From Salinibacterium amurskyense (GTDB lineage: Bacteria; Actinomycetota; Actinomycetes; Actinomycetales; Microbacteriaceae), in contig NZ_PGFH01000001.1 in NCBI RefSeq assembly GCF_002797685.1, positions 558,001 to 622,000 on the forward strand: 64,000 bases of DNA, given 5' to 3'. Below, piece after piece: positions 33,886-43,307 of this stretch. Numbering within the stretch: the stretch's first letter is position 1; each line of letters opens with the position of its first letter. Below the pieces are notes generated by a model. It was given only the letters and a program-made list of their open reading frames with translations, had not been told where the DNA came from and searched no databases. Position numbers and translations under genes: made by a program.

Positions 33886-34764
33886 CTAGCCGCCCACCAC
33901 GAGCAGCACGCTCGCGGCGATGCCGAGCGCAATACCCACGTATTGCACGGGAGCAATGCGCTCGCGCAAAACGATGGCCGCCAGCAGCACCGTGCCGGCG
34001 GGGTAGAGCGCAGTGAGCACTGCAATGACTGAGAGGTCGCCGATGCGCACGCCCGTGATGATCGCCATGTTGGCCATCACATCGAGGGTGCCGCCGATCA
34101 TGGCGAAGTAGAGTCCGCGACGCCAGAGGGATGAGCGGGCGGGAGCGGGCGCTCCGGCTCGTTTGCGCTTAGCCAGCGCGGCCAGAGCAAAGAACAAGCC
34201 GAACATGAGCAGCGCATTGACGACGCGGTTTCCGACAACGGGGATGATGCCGGAGTCGTCGGGAGCGGCATCCAGAATCACAAAGAACAGACCGATCGAC
34301 GCACCCGCACCGACCGCCATGATCAGTGCTTTGGCGCTCGGGCGCACGGCGTCTTTCTCGGGCACGAAGCCGACGAGCACCACCGCGATGAGCGCGATCG
34401 GAATCGCAACGAGACCGAAGGCGCCGAGCGACTCTCCACGTAGTAAGCCGACGGTCACTGGCACGATCGCCGACATCACCGCGGTCACGGGGGAGAGGAT
34501 GCTCATGGGCCCAATTGCGAGGCAGGCGTAGAGCAGGCCGATCGCAAACGCGCTATTGACGCCTGCGATCGCGCCGTAAAGAACAGCTTCGGTCGACCAC
34601 ACGGCGGGAACGAACGGAAAGATCAGCACCAGTGCGGCGAGGCCAGCAACGGCTCCGACAGCGGTGGCCAAAATGGGGCTAATTCGCTTAGCAGCAATAC
34701 CGCCGAAGAAGTCAGCGGCGCCGAAAGTGAGCGCGCTCGAGAGCCCAAGAAATACGGTGAACAT
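33886..34764 (-). CDS. EamA/DMT-superfamily transporter
   Basis: The 292-residue protein has ten predicted membrane helices arranged as two five-helix EamA repeats, the first opening with [15 protein letters not shown] and the second starting near [16 protein letters not shown]. The final [14 protein letters not shown] helix is typical. Such transporters export amino acids, drugs or metabolites; the substrate is unknown. It ends convergent with the sugar permease and is divergent from recQ, with about 60 bp between the starts. Confidence 0.82.
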   Translation of the reverse strand: MFTVFLGLSSALTFGAADFFGGIAAKRISPILATAVGAVAGLAALVLIFPFVPAVWSTEAVLYGAIAGVNSAFAIGLLYACLAIGPMSILSPVTAVMSAIVPVTVGLLRGESLGAFGLVAIPIALIAVVLVGFVPEKDAVRPSAKALIMAVGAGASIGLFFVILDAAPDDSGIIPVVGNRVVNALLMFGLFFALAALAKRKRAGAPAPARSSLWRRGLYFAMIGGTLDVMANMAIITGVRIGDLSVIAVLTALYPAGTVLLAAIVLRERIAPVQYVGIALGIAASVLLVVGG

Positions 34765-34826
34765 GGCGCCTGTCGCTATGGGGACTAATCATGCCAATGG
34801 TAGTGGCTGCGCCTAGACTTCTCGGC

Positions 34827-36890
34827 ATGGTGTCTGCCCAGTCTGTTCTTGAGTCCACGTTCGGTTACGACTCGTTCCGGGGGCAGCAGGGCGAGATTAT
34901 CAACACCATTGTCGGTGGCGGCGATGCGCTGGTTCTCATGCCTACCGGTGGCGGCAAGTCGCTGTGTTACCAAATTCCCGCACTTGTTCGTGAGGGCACC
35001 GGCGTTGTTATCTCCCCGCTGATCGCTTTGATGCAAGATCAAGTGGATGCCCTGGCCGCCGTGGGCGCCCGTGCTGAGTTCCTCAACTCCACCCAGTCCG
35101 CCGACGAGCGCAGTCGCGTCGAAAACGCGTATCGGGCTGGTGAACTGGATCTTCTCTACCTCGCGCCCGAGCGCCTCCGCGTCTCGTCCACCGTCGACCT
35201 TCTCAAGCAGGGTCAGATCGGGCTCTTCGCCATCGACGAAGCGCACTGTGTGTCGCAGTGGGGCCATGATTTTCGCCCCGACTACCTGCAGCTCGATGTG
35301 TTGCATGACCTGTGGCCAAGCGTCCCGCGCATCGCGCTCACCGCGACCGCGACGGAAGCCACGCGCAAGGAGATCGCGCAGCGACTGAAGCTCACCGACG
35401 CTACGCAGTTCGTTTCTAGTTTTGACCGGCCCAACATCCAGTACCGCATTGAAGCGAAGGCGCAGCCGCTGCAGCAATTGCTCACGCTGCTCAACACCGA
35501 GCACTCGGGTGACGCGGGAATTGTGTATTGCCTGTCACGGGCGTCGGTCGAGAAGACCGCGCAGTTCCTGGTCGAGAACGGCATCCCCGCGCTGCCGTAT
35601 CACGCGGGTCTCGACTCCAGAATTCGGGCCAGCAACCAGAGTCGTTTCTTGCGCGAAGAGGGCATGGTCATGGTGGCCACGATCGCCTTCGGCATGGGAA
35701 TCGACAAGCCTGACGTGCGTTTCGTGGCTCACCTCGACCTGCCCAAGAGCGTTGAGGGCTACTACCAAGAAACGGGTCGTGCCGGTCGTGATGGTCTGCC
35801 TGCGACGGCATGGCTCGCCTACGGCCTGCAGGATGTCATGCAGCAGCGCCGCATGATCGATCAGTCCGGTGGCGACCTAGCTCACCGTCGCAACCTGAGC
35901 GCGCACCTCGACGCGATGCTCGCGCTGTGCGAAACCGTGGAGTGCCGCCGCGTGCAGTTGCTCGGCTACTTCGGTCAAGAGTCCACGGCGTGCGGTAACT
36001 GCGACACGTGTTTGTCTCCGCCCGAGTCGTGGGACGGTACGGTCGCGGCCCAGAAGCTGATGTCCACCATTGTGCGGTTGGAGCGCGAGCGCAACCAGAA
36101 GTTTGGGGCTGGGCATCTGGTCGACATCCTCATCGGCAAGACCACGCCGCGGGTTACGCAGCAACGCCACGATGATCTGGCGACCTTCGGCATCGGTTCG
36201 GATGTCTCCGAGCAAGACTGGCGCTCGGTCGTTCGCCAGTTGCTCGCGCAGTCATTGCTCACGGTGCAGGGGGAGTACGGCACGCTCGCGATTACGCCCG
36301 AGAGCGCATCGGTGTTGAGCGGCGGGCGCACGGTGAAGCTGCGCAAGGAAGCGCCGCGCAAGGCTCGCGGTTCGGGTGCCAGCGGTGGTGCAGCCAAGCG
36401 CAAGGTCATGACCGACCTGCCGGCCTCAGCGACCGACCTGTTTGAGAACCTTCGGTCGTGGCGTGCTGGTGTTGCGCGCGACAATGGCGTGCCCGCCTAC
36501 GTGGTGTTCGCGGATGCCACGCTGCGCGGCATTGCCGTCACCAAACCAGAGTCGTTGGCTGAGCTCTCGGAGATTAGCGGTGTCGGCCAGAAGAAGCTCG
36601 ACACGTATGGCGCTGCGGTGCTTGCGGTCGTCGCGGGCGGATCGGGTGAGCTCGAAGCCGGAAGTGGTGCGGCTGCCGGTGCCGTACCCGCGTTCGCGGC
36701 GGCGGCTCCCACCGCGCTGGCGCGTCAGTCGCGTCCGGCGACTGCACGCCCTGCGGCTTCGCGGCCTGCCTCGCGCCCGGCCGCGTCGCGCCCGGCTCCG
36801 GCCACAGCAACCCCGGTTCCCGGCGACGAAGACGACATCCCGTTCTACTCGGATGACGACGCCCCCTACGACGGGCCGCCTGAGTTCTAG
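34827..36890 (+). CDS. recQ: ATP-dependent DNA helicase RecQ
   Basis: The 687-residue 3'-5' helicase has the RecQ motif 0 [10 protein letters not shown], Walker [13 protein letters not shown] box with aromatic loop ([18 protein letters not shown]), motif [12 protein letters not shown], a zinc-binding set ([11 protein letters not shown]...CGNCDTC), a winged helix and an HRDC domain near residues 530-600. The tail (about 610-687) is Ala/Pro/Arg-rich and acidic at the end. An in-frame ATG exists at 34791, but the one at 34827 gives the standard N-terminus and lies 8-9 bp after TAGACT, a probable -10 of a leaderless promoter. Confidence 0.92.
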   Translation: MVSAQSVLESTFGYDSFRGQQGEIINTIVGGGDALVLMPTGGGKSLCYQIPALVREGTGVVISPLIALMQDQVDALAAVGARAEFLNSTQSADERSRVENAYRAGELDLLYLAPERLRVSSTVDLLKQGQIGLFAIDEAHCVSQWGHDFRPDYLQLDVLHDLWPSVPRIALTATATEATRKEIAQRLKLTDATQFVSSFDRPNIQYRIEAKAQPLQQLLTLLNTEHSGDAGIVYCLSRASVEKTAQFLVENGIPALPYHAGLDSRIRASNQSRFLREEGMVMVATIAFGMGIDKPDVRFVAHLDLPKSVEGYYQETGRAGRDGLPATAWLAYGLQDVMQQRRMIDQSGGDLAHRRNLSAHLDAMLALCETVECRRVQLLGYFGQESTACGNCDTCLSPPESWDGTVAAQKLMSTIVRLERERNQKFGAGHLVDILIGKTTPRVTQQRHDDLATFGIGSDVSEQDWRSVVRQLLAQSLLTVQGEYGTLAITPESASVLSGGRTVKLRKEAPRKARGSGASGGAAKRKVMTDLPASATDLFENLRSWRAGVARDNGVPAYVVFADATLRGIAVTKPESLAELSEISGVGQKKLDTYGAAVLAVVAGGSGELEAGSGAAAGAVPAFAAAAPTALARQSRPATARPAASRPASRPAASRPAPATATPVPGDEDDIPFYSDDDAPYDGPPEF

Positions 36891-36906
36891 ACCTTTTCGC
36901 TTCAGG

Positions 36907-36925
36907 TTAGGTATGCCATACTTAG
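36907..36925. promoter_or_regulatory. DtxR/IdeR iron box in front of the siderophore-uptake operon
   Basis: TTAGGTATGCCATACTTAG is close to the 19-bp DtxR/IdeR consensus TTAGGTTAGSCTAACCTAA. It ends 3 bp before the ATG of the SIP gene and contains CATACT, a possible -10, so the regulator would block a leaderless promoter when iron is plentiful. Confidence 0.75.
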
Positions 36926-36928
36926 GCA

Positions 36929-37882
36929 ATGCTTACCTTAGAGCGCGAGATCGCGAAGGATGCCCGCCCGGGCTATCGACCATTCGCCGCCCGCGTCGAA
37001 AGCATCCGCGAACTTTCGCCTCACTTCAGGCGCGTCACCTTTACGGGCGCTGAGTTCGCGACCTTCGGCACTGACGGCTTCGACCAGCGCATCAAGATCG
37101 TTCTTCCGCTGCCGGGCATCGGTCTCAGCGACATCGGCGCTACCGATCCGCAGACGATTGCTGACGGTACCTGGTACGCCCGCTGGCGGGCACTGCCCGA
37201 CGAGGCGCGCAACCCGTTCCGCACCTACACGATTCGTGCCGTGCGACCCGAGCTCCGCGAGATCGACGTCGACATGGTCTTCCACGGCGCCAACGGGCCC
37301 GCGGGTCAGTGGCTGGCGAACGCAGCAGTCGGTGACGAGGTCATCATCGTCGGGCCCGACGCCGCGAGCATCCACTCGGGCATCGGCATCGACTGGCACC
37401 CCGGCCCCGCCCGCACCGTTCTTCTCGCCGGCGACGAAACTTCTGCGCCCGCCATTTGCAGCATCCTTGAGCGCCTCGACCCCAGCGTGCAAGCTCACGC
37501 TTTCATCGAGATTCCGGATGCCGCAGACCAGCCGCCACTGAACCTCCCGAGCAATTGCCACGTCACGTGGCTACCGCGGGGAACGCAGCCCGCAGGCTCC
37601 GCGCTCGACCCCGCCGTTCGGGCGTGGACGAAAGCCAACGCCTCGCTCGTGTTGCCCGCACTCTCTTCAGCCGCGCAACCACTCGGTGATATCGACGTGG
37701 ATACCGAGCTTCTCTGGGATTCGCCGGGCGAAGCATCCGGAACACACTTCTACGCGTGGCTTGCTGCCGAGGCCTGCGTCATCAAGATGCTGCGCCGTTT
37801 TCTCGTGAGCGAGACGGGCGTTGACCGCAAGCAGGTTGCGTTTATGGGGTACTGGCGTCTCGGCAAGTCCGAAGCGCAGTAA
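36929..37882 (+). CDS. Siderophore-interacting protein (ferric-siderophore reductase, SIP family)
   Basis: The 317-residue NAD(P)H:flavin-type reductase has an FAD-binding beta-barrel (FRTYTIRAVRPE is the flavin-contacting RxYT/S motif) and an NAD(P)-binding lobe with LLAGDETSAPAICSILE. The C-terminal GVDRKQVAFMGYWRLGKSE is typical of SIP proteins, which reduce imported ferric siderophores to release iron in the cytosol. The start overlaps the region of the iron box. It is the first gene of a five-gene uptake cluster with two FecCD permeases, an ATPase and a binding lipoprotein. Confidence 0.92.
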   Translation: MLTLEREIAKDARPGYRPFAARVESIRELSPHFRRVTFTGAEFATFGTDGFDQRIKIVLPLPGIGLSDIGATDPQTIADGTWYARWRALPDEARNPFRTYTIRAVRPELREIDVDMVFHGANGPAGQWLANAAVGDEVIIVGPDAASIHSGIGIDWHPGPARTVLLAGDETSAPAICSILERLDPSVQAHAFIEIPDAADQPPLNLPSNCHVTWLPRGTQPAGSALDPAVRAWTKANASLVLPALSSAAQPLGDIDVDTELLWDSPGEASGTHFYAWLAAEACVIKMLRRFLVSETGVDRKQVAFMGYWRLGKSEAQ

Positions 37883-37903
37883 CTCGCACCACCACCCCCG
37901 ACC

Positions 37904-38941
37904 ATGACCCAGACCGCCTCGGCTTCGCGCGCACGACTGAGCCTGCGCACCCAACGCTGGATCACTCTCGGCGCTGCCCTCGGTGTGCTCGCGATTGTGC
38001 TCGTGCTGAGCCTCGCGCTCGGCGCGCGAGGCGTCGAGTTTTCACAAATTTGGCAGGCGCTCTTCGATCCCGAGGCGGGTAACAACGATCAGCTCGTGAT
38101 TCGCGAACTGCGGTTGCCGCGCACGATCGTCGGCTTGCTCGCTGGCCTCTCACTCGGTGTCGCCGGGGCTGTTATGCAGGGCGTCACCCGCAACCCGCTC
38201 GCCGACCCGGGGCTGCTCGGCGTCAACGCCGGGGCCTCGCTCGCGGTTGTCTTCGCGATCAGCGTGCTCTCGATCACCAACCCCACCGGCTACATCTGGT
38301 TCGCCTTCGCCGGAGCCGCGGGCGCTGCCGCCATCGTCTACGCGATCGGTTCCCTCGGCCGAGAAGGCGCTACGCCGGTGAAGCTCGTGCTTGCAGGCAC
38401 AGCGGTCACCGCCGGCATCACCTCCGTGATTTCCCTGGTTTTGATCTCCGACACCGACACCCTTAACACCTTCCGCTTCTGGTCGGTCGGATCGCTCGCG
38501 AGCCGTGACCTCGAAGCCGTGCGCCTCACAATTGGGTTCGTTGTGGCGGGTGCGCTCCTCGCGATCATTTCGGGGCGGATGCTCAACCTCGTCGCCCTCG
38601 GAGACGACCTCGCTCGCGGCCTCGGCCAGCGGGTCTACATTGCACGCGCGGTCGCCGCCGGAGCCGTCGTTCTGCTCTGCGGCTCCGCCACCGCGCTCGC
38701 CGGCCCCATCGTGTTTGTGGGCCTCGTGGTGCCGCACATCGTGCGCCCCTTCACGGGCCCCGACTACCGCTGGATCATCGCGGTCTCCGCGATCGTCGGC
38801 CCCAGCCTGCTGCTCATCGCCGACATTGTGGGGCGTCTAGTCGTCTCGCCGTCCGAACTCGAGGCTGGCCTTGTGGTGGCCATCATCGGTGCTCCCGTGA
38901 TGATCGCGCTTGTGCGCCGAGTGAAGTTGGCCGGGCTGTGA
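37904..38941 (+). CDS. Iron-siderophore ABC transporter permease (FecCD family)
   Basis: The 345-residue permease has nine to ten membrane helices. The FecCD hallmarks are ELRLPRTIVGLLAGLSLGVAG followed by MQGVTRNPLADPGLLGVNAG near residues 65-110, and the coupling region GLVVPHIVRPFTGPDYRW near the end, which contacts the ATPase. It lies 21 bp after the SIP gene, and its stop overlaps the next permease start by 4 bp. With its partner it forms the heterodimeric channel for a ferric siderophore; which siderophore is unknown, and no siderophore synthesis genes are in the window. Confidence 0.92.
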   Translation: MTQTASASRARLSLRTQRWITLGAALGVLAIVLVLSLALGARGVEFSQIWQALFDPEAGNNDQLVIRELRLPRTIVGLLAGLSLGVAGAVMQGVTRNPLADPGLLGVNAGASLAVVFAISVLSITNPTGYIWFAFAGAAGAAAIVYAIGSLGREGATPVKLVLAGTAVTAGITSVISLVLISDTDTLNTFRFWSVGSLASRDLEAVRLTIGFVVAGALLAIISGRMLNLVALGDDLARGLGQRVYIARAVAAGAVVLLCGSATALAGPIVFVGLVVPHIVRPFTGPDYRWIIAVSAIVGPSLLLIADIVGRLVVSPSELEAGLVVAIIGAPVMIALVRRVKLAGL

Positions 38942-39930
38942 CCCGCACGCGGCGCATCTCAGGCGTCCTCATCCTTGTCGCCGTGGCGCTTGCTCTCGCC
39001 AGTATTGCGGTCGGGGCATATACGCTCACGCTTCCTGACCTGCTCGTGACACTTTTCGGTGGCGGCACCTCTTCTGACCAGTTCATCGTGTTCAAGCTGC
39101 GCCTGCCGCGGGTGCTGCTCGCGATTCTGGTGGCGGTCGCATTCGGGCTCGCCGGCGCTCTCTTCCAAAGCCTGTTGCGCAATGCCCTCGCGAGCCCCGA
39201 CATCATCGGAATCAGTGGGGGAGCCAGCGTCGCGGCCGTACTTAGCCTGCTCGTATTCGGCGCGACTGGCCTGATCGTCTCGCTCTCCGCCCTCGTCGGC
39301 GCTCTGCTCGTGGCGTTCACGATCTACCTGCTGTCATGGCGCTCGGGAATGAACGGCATGCGATTCGTACTCATCGGGGTCGGCATCGCGTTCATGGCGC
39401 AATCCGTGATCGGCTATCTCATCACCCGCGGCGATGTGCGCGACGCGCAGCAAGCCCTCGTCTGGATGGTGGGCGGGCTCGGCGGTGCGAGTTGGGACGA
39501 CATCCTCATCATGGCCGTCAGTCTTGCCATTTTGCTCCCCGCGGTGGCCGTTCTTGCCTCCAAGCTCCGGATGCTGCAGCTCGGCGACGATCTTGCTGCA
39601 GGTCTGGGGGTCTCCGTGCAACGCTCGCGGCTCGCCCTCATCGTCGTGGCCGTCGCCCTCGTCGCTATCGCGACAGCACTCGTCGGGCCGCTCGCCTTCG
39701 TCGCCTTCGTCTCGGCGCCGATCGCGCGCCGGATGGTGCGCGGGGGAGGCCTCGCTCTCGTGCCGAGTGCGCTCGTGGCGATCGTGCTCGTGCTCGGCGC
39801 CGACTTTGTTGCTCAACACTTGCTCACTGCGGGAACCCAAGTGCCGACGGGAATCGTCACCGGCATCGTGGGCGCCCCGTATCTGCTGTGGCTCATCTCC
39901 ACCACTAACCGCGAAGGACGTGCATCGTGA
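38938..39930 (+). CDS. Iron-siderophore ABC transporter permease (FecCD family)
   Basis: The 330-residue second FecCD permease has KLRLPRVLLAILVAVAFGLAG, LFQSLLRNALASPDIIGISG and a coupling segment GPLAFVAFVSAPIARRMVRG. The GTG start at 38938 overlaps the upstream permease stop, and its own stop overlaps the ATPase start by 4 bp, so the three transporter genes are translationally coupled. The two permeases are only distantly similar, consistent with a FepD/FepG-type heterodimer. Confidence 0.92.
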   Translation: MTRTRRISGVLILVAVALALASIAVGAYTLTLPDLLVTLFGGGTSSDQFIVFKLRLPRVLLAILVAVAFGLAGALFQSLLRNALASPDIIGISGGASVAAVLSLLVFGATGLIVSLSALVGALLVAFTIYLLSWRSGMNGMRFVLIGVGIAFMAQSVIGYLITRGDVRDAQQALVWMVGGLGGASWDDILIMAVSLAILLPAVAVLASKLRMLQLGDDLAAGLGVSVQRSRLALIVVAVALVAIATALVGPLAFVAFVSAPIARRMVRGGGLALVPSALVAIVLVLGADFVAQHLLTAGTQVPTGIVTGIVGAPYLLWLISTTNREGRAS

Positions 39931-40760
39931 CCCAGACTGACGCACCCCAGACTGACGCACCCCAGAACCGCCCGATCCACGCGCTGTGTGCCGAGAAGGT
40001 CACGCTCAACTACGGTGGCCGCGACATTGTGTCGAACTTGAGTGTCGAGATTCCCGACGGCAAGGTCACCGTGATTGTGGGCGCCAATGCCTGTGGCAAG
40101 TCGACACTGCTGCGCGGACTGTCGCGGTTGCTGCGACCGGCATCGGGCCACGTGACGCTTGATGGCCGCGACATCCATTCGGTGCCATCGAAGGAGATCG
40201 CGCAAGTGGTGGGTATCTTGCCGCAGTCGCCGATTGCACCGGAGGGCATCACGGTCCGAGACCTCGTGGCTCGCGGGCGCTACCCGCATCAGGGTTGGTT
40301 TCAGCAGTGGTCAGCAGCGGATGAGGCAGCTGTCGAGCACGCGCTCGAAGCGACCGACACCGCCCAGCTGGCAGCGCGACGCATCGAAGAGCTTTCGGGA
40401 GGCCAGCGCCAGCGGGTGTGGATCGCGATGGCTCTGAGCCAGGATCCCGACATTCTGCTGCTCGACGAGCCCACCACGTTCTTGGATGTGCGTCATCAGC
40501 TCGACGCCCTCGATGTGCTCGCCGACCTCAATCGCGAACGCGGCACGACGATTGTCATGGTGTTGCACGAGCTCAGCTTGGCTGCCCGCTACGCCGACCA
40601 CATGATCCTTATGTGCGAGGGCCGCATCATCGCGCAGGGCACACCAGCTGAGGTGGTTACTGCCGAACGGATGCTCGAAGCCTTCGGGCTCGAAGCCCGC
40701 ATCATCGACGACCCGGTGTCTGGTTCACCCATGGTGATTCCGCTGGGTAGGCGCTCGTAA
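39927..40760 (+). CDS. Iron-siderophore ABC transporter ATP-binding protein (FepC-like)
   Basis: The 277-residue nucleotide-binding subunit has Walker A GANACGKST near residue 52, a Q-loop in GILPQSP, the FecE/FepC-type GRYPHQGWF segment, signature LSGGQRQRVWIAMAL, Walker B ILLLDEPTTFLD, and switch His in MVLHELSLAARYADH. The N-terminus contains a duplicated TDAPQ encoded by a short direct repeat at about 39930-39965, outside the domain. The GTG start overlaps the permease stop. It energises the FecCD pair upstream. Confidence 0.93.
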   Translation: MTQTDAPQTDAPQNRPIHALCAEKVTLNYGGRDIVSNLSVEIPDGKVTVIVGANACGKSTLLRGLSRLLRPASGHVTLDGRDIHSVPSKEIAQVVGILPQSPIAPEGITVRDLVARGRYPHQGWFQQWSAADEAAVEHALEATDTAQLAARRIEELSGGQRQRVWIAMALSQDPDILLLDEPTTFLDVRHQLDALDVLADLNRERGTTIVMVLHELSLAARYADHMILMCEGRIIAQGTPAEVVTAERMLEAFGLEARIIDDPVSGSPMVIPLGRRS

Positions 40761-40819
40761 GCGCCACTCGTCGGCGCCACTCGCCAACACCGCTTGCCAG
40801 CGCCGCTTGCGCAATTCGG

Positions 40820-40838
40820 TTAGGCAAGCCTATCCTTA
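40820..40838. promoter_or_regulatory. DtxR/IdeR iron box in front of the siderophore-binding lipoprotein
   Basis: TTAGGCAAGCCTATCCTTA matches the DtxR/IdeR consensus at most conserved positions and lies 31-50 bp before the lipoprotein ATG. It gives the binding protein its own iron-controlled promoter, separate from the operon box at 36907. TATCCT or TTACTAT inside or beside it could be the -10. Confidence 0.72.
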
Positions 40839-40869
40839 CTATGCACCTACCGTCCGATCGAGGAGATCA

Positions 40870-41880
40870 ATGTCACGCCGACCCCGCCTTGCCGCACTCG
40901 CTGCTGCAACCGCCGCCCTTATCGTGCTGAGCGGTTGCGCCGCCTCAACGCCCGAAGGCGAAACGGACGCTCCCGCGGCATCCGACGCGTTCCCCGTCAC
41001 GATCGAGCATGCTTTCGGCGAGACCGTAATTGAGAGCGAACCGCAGCGCGTGCTCACCCTGGGTTGGGGTAGCGGCGACGCCGTGCTGGCCCTCGGCGTC
41101 GTGCCTGTCGGCATGGAAGCTCAAAACTACGGTGGCGACGAGAACGGCGTTCTTCCTTGGGCAGCGGATGCTCTCACCGAGCTGGGCGCAGAGACCCCGC
41201 TCATCTTCCCCGCCACCACGGATGCTCCCGCCTACGAGCAGATCGCGGAAGCCGCTCCCGACCTGATCCTCGCAACCTACTCGGGAATCACCGAGGAGCA
41301 GTACGAGCTGCTCAGCGAGATCGCGCCCGTTGTTGCTTACCCCGAACTGCCCTGGTCGACTCCGTGGCGCGATGTCATCAGCATCACCGGTACCGCCCTC
41401 GGCCAGTCAGCTGCAGCGGATGAAGTGCTGGCAGACATCGACGCTCTCGTCGCTGAGAAGGCGGCCGAGCATCCAGAATTCGAAGGCAAGACCGTCGCGG
41501 CCACCTTCGATGTGGGTGGAACTTTCTACGTCTACAAGCCCGCCGACCCCCGCGTGGAGTTCTTGCTCGACCTCGGTCTCGAGAACGCGCCCGCCGTTGA
41601 CGCCCTCTCGAACGGTGACTCCACCTTCTTCTACACGCTCAGCTACGAGAAGCTCGATGAGCTCGACAGCGATCTGCTGATCGCTTACGCCGAGACCGAA
41701 GAAGTCGGCGACATTTTCGCCGCGCAGCCTTACGCGCAGAGCATCCCGGCCGTCGCCAATGGCGGCCTCGTCGCCGTCAATGGCGCATCGCTCGTCGCCT
41801 CGGTATCGCCTCCCACGGCGCTCTCGCTGCCCTGGGGAATCGACAGCTTCGTGGATGCGATTGCTGGCGCTCTGAAGTAG
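40870..41880 (+). CDS. Iron-siderophore ABC transporter substrate-binding lipoprotein
   Basis: The 336-residue protein has a lipobox VLSGC (Cys23) and a FecB/FepB-type periplasmic-binding-protein fold: FPVTIEHAFGETVIESEPQR, then DAVLALGVVPVGM, ATYSGITEEQYELLSEIAPV and SPPTALSLPWGID near the C-terminus. GAGGAG precedes the ATG at 40870. It captures the ferric siderophore outside the membrane and delivers it to the FecCD permeases just upstream. It has a private iron box and a strong terminator behind it, so its expression can exceed that of the permeases. Confidence 0.92.
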   Translation: MSRRPRLAALAAATAALIVLSGCAASTPEGETDAPAASDAFPVTIEHAFGETVIESEPQRVLTLGWGSGDAVLALGVVPVGMEAQNYGGDENGVLPWAADALTELGAETPLIFPATTDAPAYEQIAEAAPDLILATYSGITEEQYELLSEIAPVVAYPELPWSTPWRDVISITGTALGQSAAADEVLADIDALVAEKAAEHPEFEGKTVAATFDVGGTFYVYKPADPRVEFLLDLGLENAPAVDALSNGDSTFFYTLSYEKLDELDSDLLIAYAETEEVGDIFAAQPYAQSIPAVANGGLVAVNGASLVASVSPPTALSLPWGIDSFVDAIAGALK

Positions 41881-41902
41881 CCCCCCCGCGAATCATCGCT
41901 CG

Positions 41903-41940
41903 AAAGCGGCCACCGATGTCAACGTCGGTGGCCGCTTTTT
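41903..41940 (+). terminator. Terminator at the end of the iron-uptake cluster
   Basis: AAAGCGGCCACCGA (41903-41916) and TCGGTGGCCGCTTT (41925-41938) form a perfect 14-bp stem with an 8-nt loop and a run of five T residues. Confidence 0.92.
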
Positions 41941-42122
41941 GTGTCGCTCGGGGTGCTCAACTACGTGCGCTTTCGGAGGCGGTGGGTTCAGCGCCCCCCA
42001 CGTGCAGAACCTAGCCAATGGCGTGAACTGATAGCTAGCTAGGCAATTCGACCACCCCTGGATAACGATCAGGCCAACCTTTGGGACCAGAAGGGTAGGT
42101 AGGCGCCTCGCTCGTTACCGTG

Positions 42123-42142
42123 AAGTGAGAATTCGCTCACTT
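42123..42142. promoter_or_regulatory. Inverted repeat just upstream of the orphan binding lipoprotein
   Basis: AAGTGAG-AATTCG-CTCACTT has perfect 7-bp arms and ends 17 bp before the ATG at 42160. It could be an operator or a leader hairpin next to the ribosome binding site. No DtxR-like box is visible in the 219-bp gap from the terminator. Confidence 0.5.
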
Positions 42143-42159
42143 TTCGTTAGGGGATGCAG

Positions 42160-43227
42160 ATGTCTACAGTGTTGAGAAGAACGGTGTCCATCGCTGCGGT
42201 AGGGGTAACGGCGCTCGTAGTGCTCGGCGCTTGCAGCCCGCCCGCGGAGCCCGAACCTACGGCCGCACCAGCGGGTGGGCCCGCTCCCACTGAGACAGCT
42301 GCACCCCCGTTTCCCACAACAGTCGTGCACTCGGGTGGGGAGACCACGCTCGAAGTAGCGCCGGAACGCATCTTCACTTTCGGCGCTCAGCAGACGCATT
42401 CGCTTCTAGCGCTGGGTATCGCGCCGGTCGCCTCCGGCGGCGGATCGCTTGGTCCTTGGCGGGAGGAAGCGATCGGCTCGCTCGGCGCCGGCGTGGTGCC
42501 GACCATCGATCCTCTCGACGGTGACACTCTTGCCGATGTTGAAGCAGTCTCGCCAGACGTAATCGTCACGGCGCTGCCTTTTCAACCGTTCGACATGGAT
42601 CCGACGTCATGGCTTGCCTTTTATAATGATCTGCCTGAGGTGGCCCCGACGATCCGTCCACCTCTTTCAGCCCTTGACTCTCCAGAGTTCAGTTCTTCGG
42701 ACTCGTGGCGCGAAACCCTCCTCCAGATGGGGCAGATTGTTGGTCACGTGCCTGAGGCTGAGGCTCACCTAGCGTCTATCGACGATTCGTTGGCGGCGCA
42801 TGCTGCGGCGCATCCTGAGTTCGCAGGAAAGACCATCGCGGTCATCTCGCCGCAAGGAGGTTCTGTTGCCTACAGTAAATCCAACACTGCGGTCGCGGCT
42901 CTCCTCGAGCAACTCGGTTTCACTTACGCCGATGACTCAACTGTCGCCTACAACTCAGAATCGGACAGCGGCAAGGTGTACTACTTGTGGGCCGACGATG
43001 TCGAACAGCTTGACACCGATGTGCTGATTTATATCGGGGACCCGGTCGGTGCGCCCTATTGGGTAACGTTCGTTGAAGCGAGTGCTACGGGGGCTGACGG
43101 GGTCATTCACTATCCGGGCTTCCTCGATGAGCCGACTCTGGGCATGTTCGCACCCACTGCGCTCTCCGTGCCGTGGGCAGTTGATGCTTTCGTCGCAGAC
43201 CTGGCTGCGTCGATTGGTGCTCCGTAG
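42160..43227 (+). CDS. Orphan FecB-like substrate-binding lipoprotein
   Basis: The 355-residue protein has a lipobox VLGAC (Cys25), a Pro/Ala/Thr linker and a cobalamin/siderophore-type binding fold (TTVVHSGGETTLEVAPERI, FGAQQTHSLLALGIAPVA, AHPEFAGKTIAVISPQGG, PTALSVPWAVDAF). It is a diverged paralogue of the lipoprotein at 40870. AGGGG fits the ATG at 42160 rather than the one at 42154. It has no permease or ATPase of its own and lies between two terminators; it may share the upstream transporter with another ligand. Use of AT-rich codons such as TTT TAT AAT GAT is somewhat unlike its neighbours, a hint of transfer. Confidence 0.85.
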   Translation: MSTVLRRTVSIAAVGVTALVVLGACSPPAEPEPTAAPAGGPAPTETAAPPFPTTVVHSGGETTLEVAPERIFTFGAQQTHSLLALGIAPVASGGGSLGPWREEAIGSLGAGVVPTIDPLDGDTLADVEAVSPDVIVTALPFQPFDMDPTSWLAFYNDLPEVAPTIRPPLSALDSPEFSSSDSWRETLLQMGQIVGHVPEAEAHLASIDDSLAAHAAAHPEFAGKTIAVISPQGGSVAYSKSNTAVAALLEQLGFTYADDSTVAYNSESDSGKVYYLWADDVEQLDTDVLIYIGDPVGAPYWVTFVEASATGADGVIHYPGFLDEPTLGMFAPTALSVPWAVDAFVADLAASIGAP

Positions 43228-43249
43228 GCGGCCTTAGTTCGCGCACAGA

Positions 43250-43284
43250 AAAGGCCCCGCCGACATGGTGTCGACGGGGCCTTT
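43250..43284. terminator. Bidirectional terminator between the orphan lipoprotein and trxA
   Basis: AAAGGCCCCG (43250-43259) pairs with CGGGGCCTTT (43275-43284) between convergent genes; the loop contains a CGACA/TGTCG inner stem. Confidence 0.88.
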
Positions 43285-43307
43285 GTGGTCTGCGGTGGCG
43301 CTACCGG

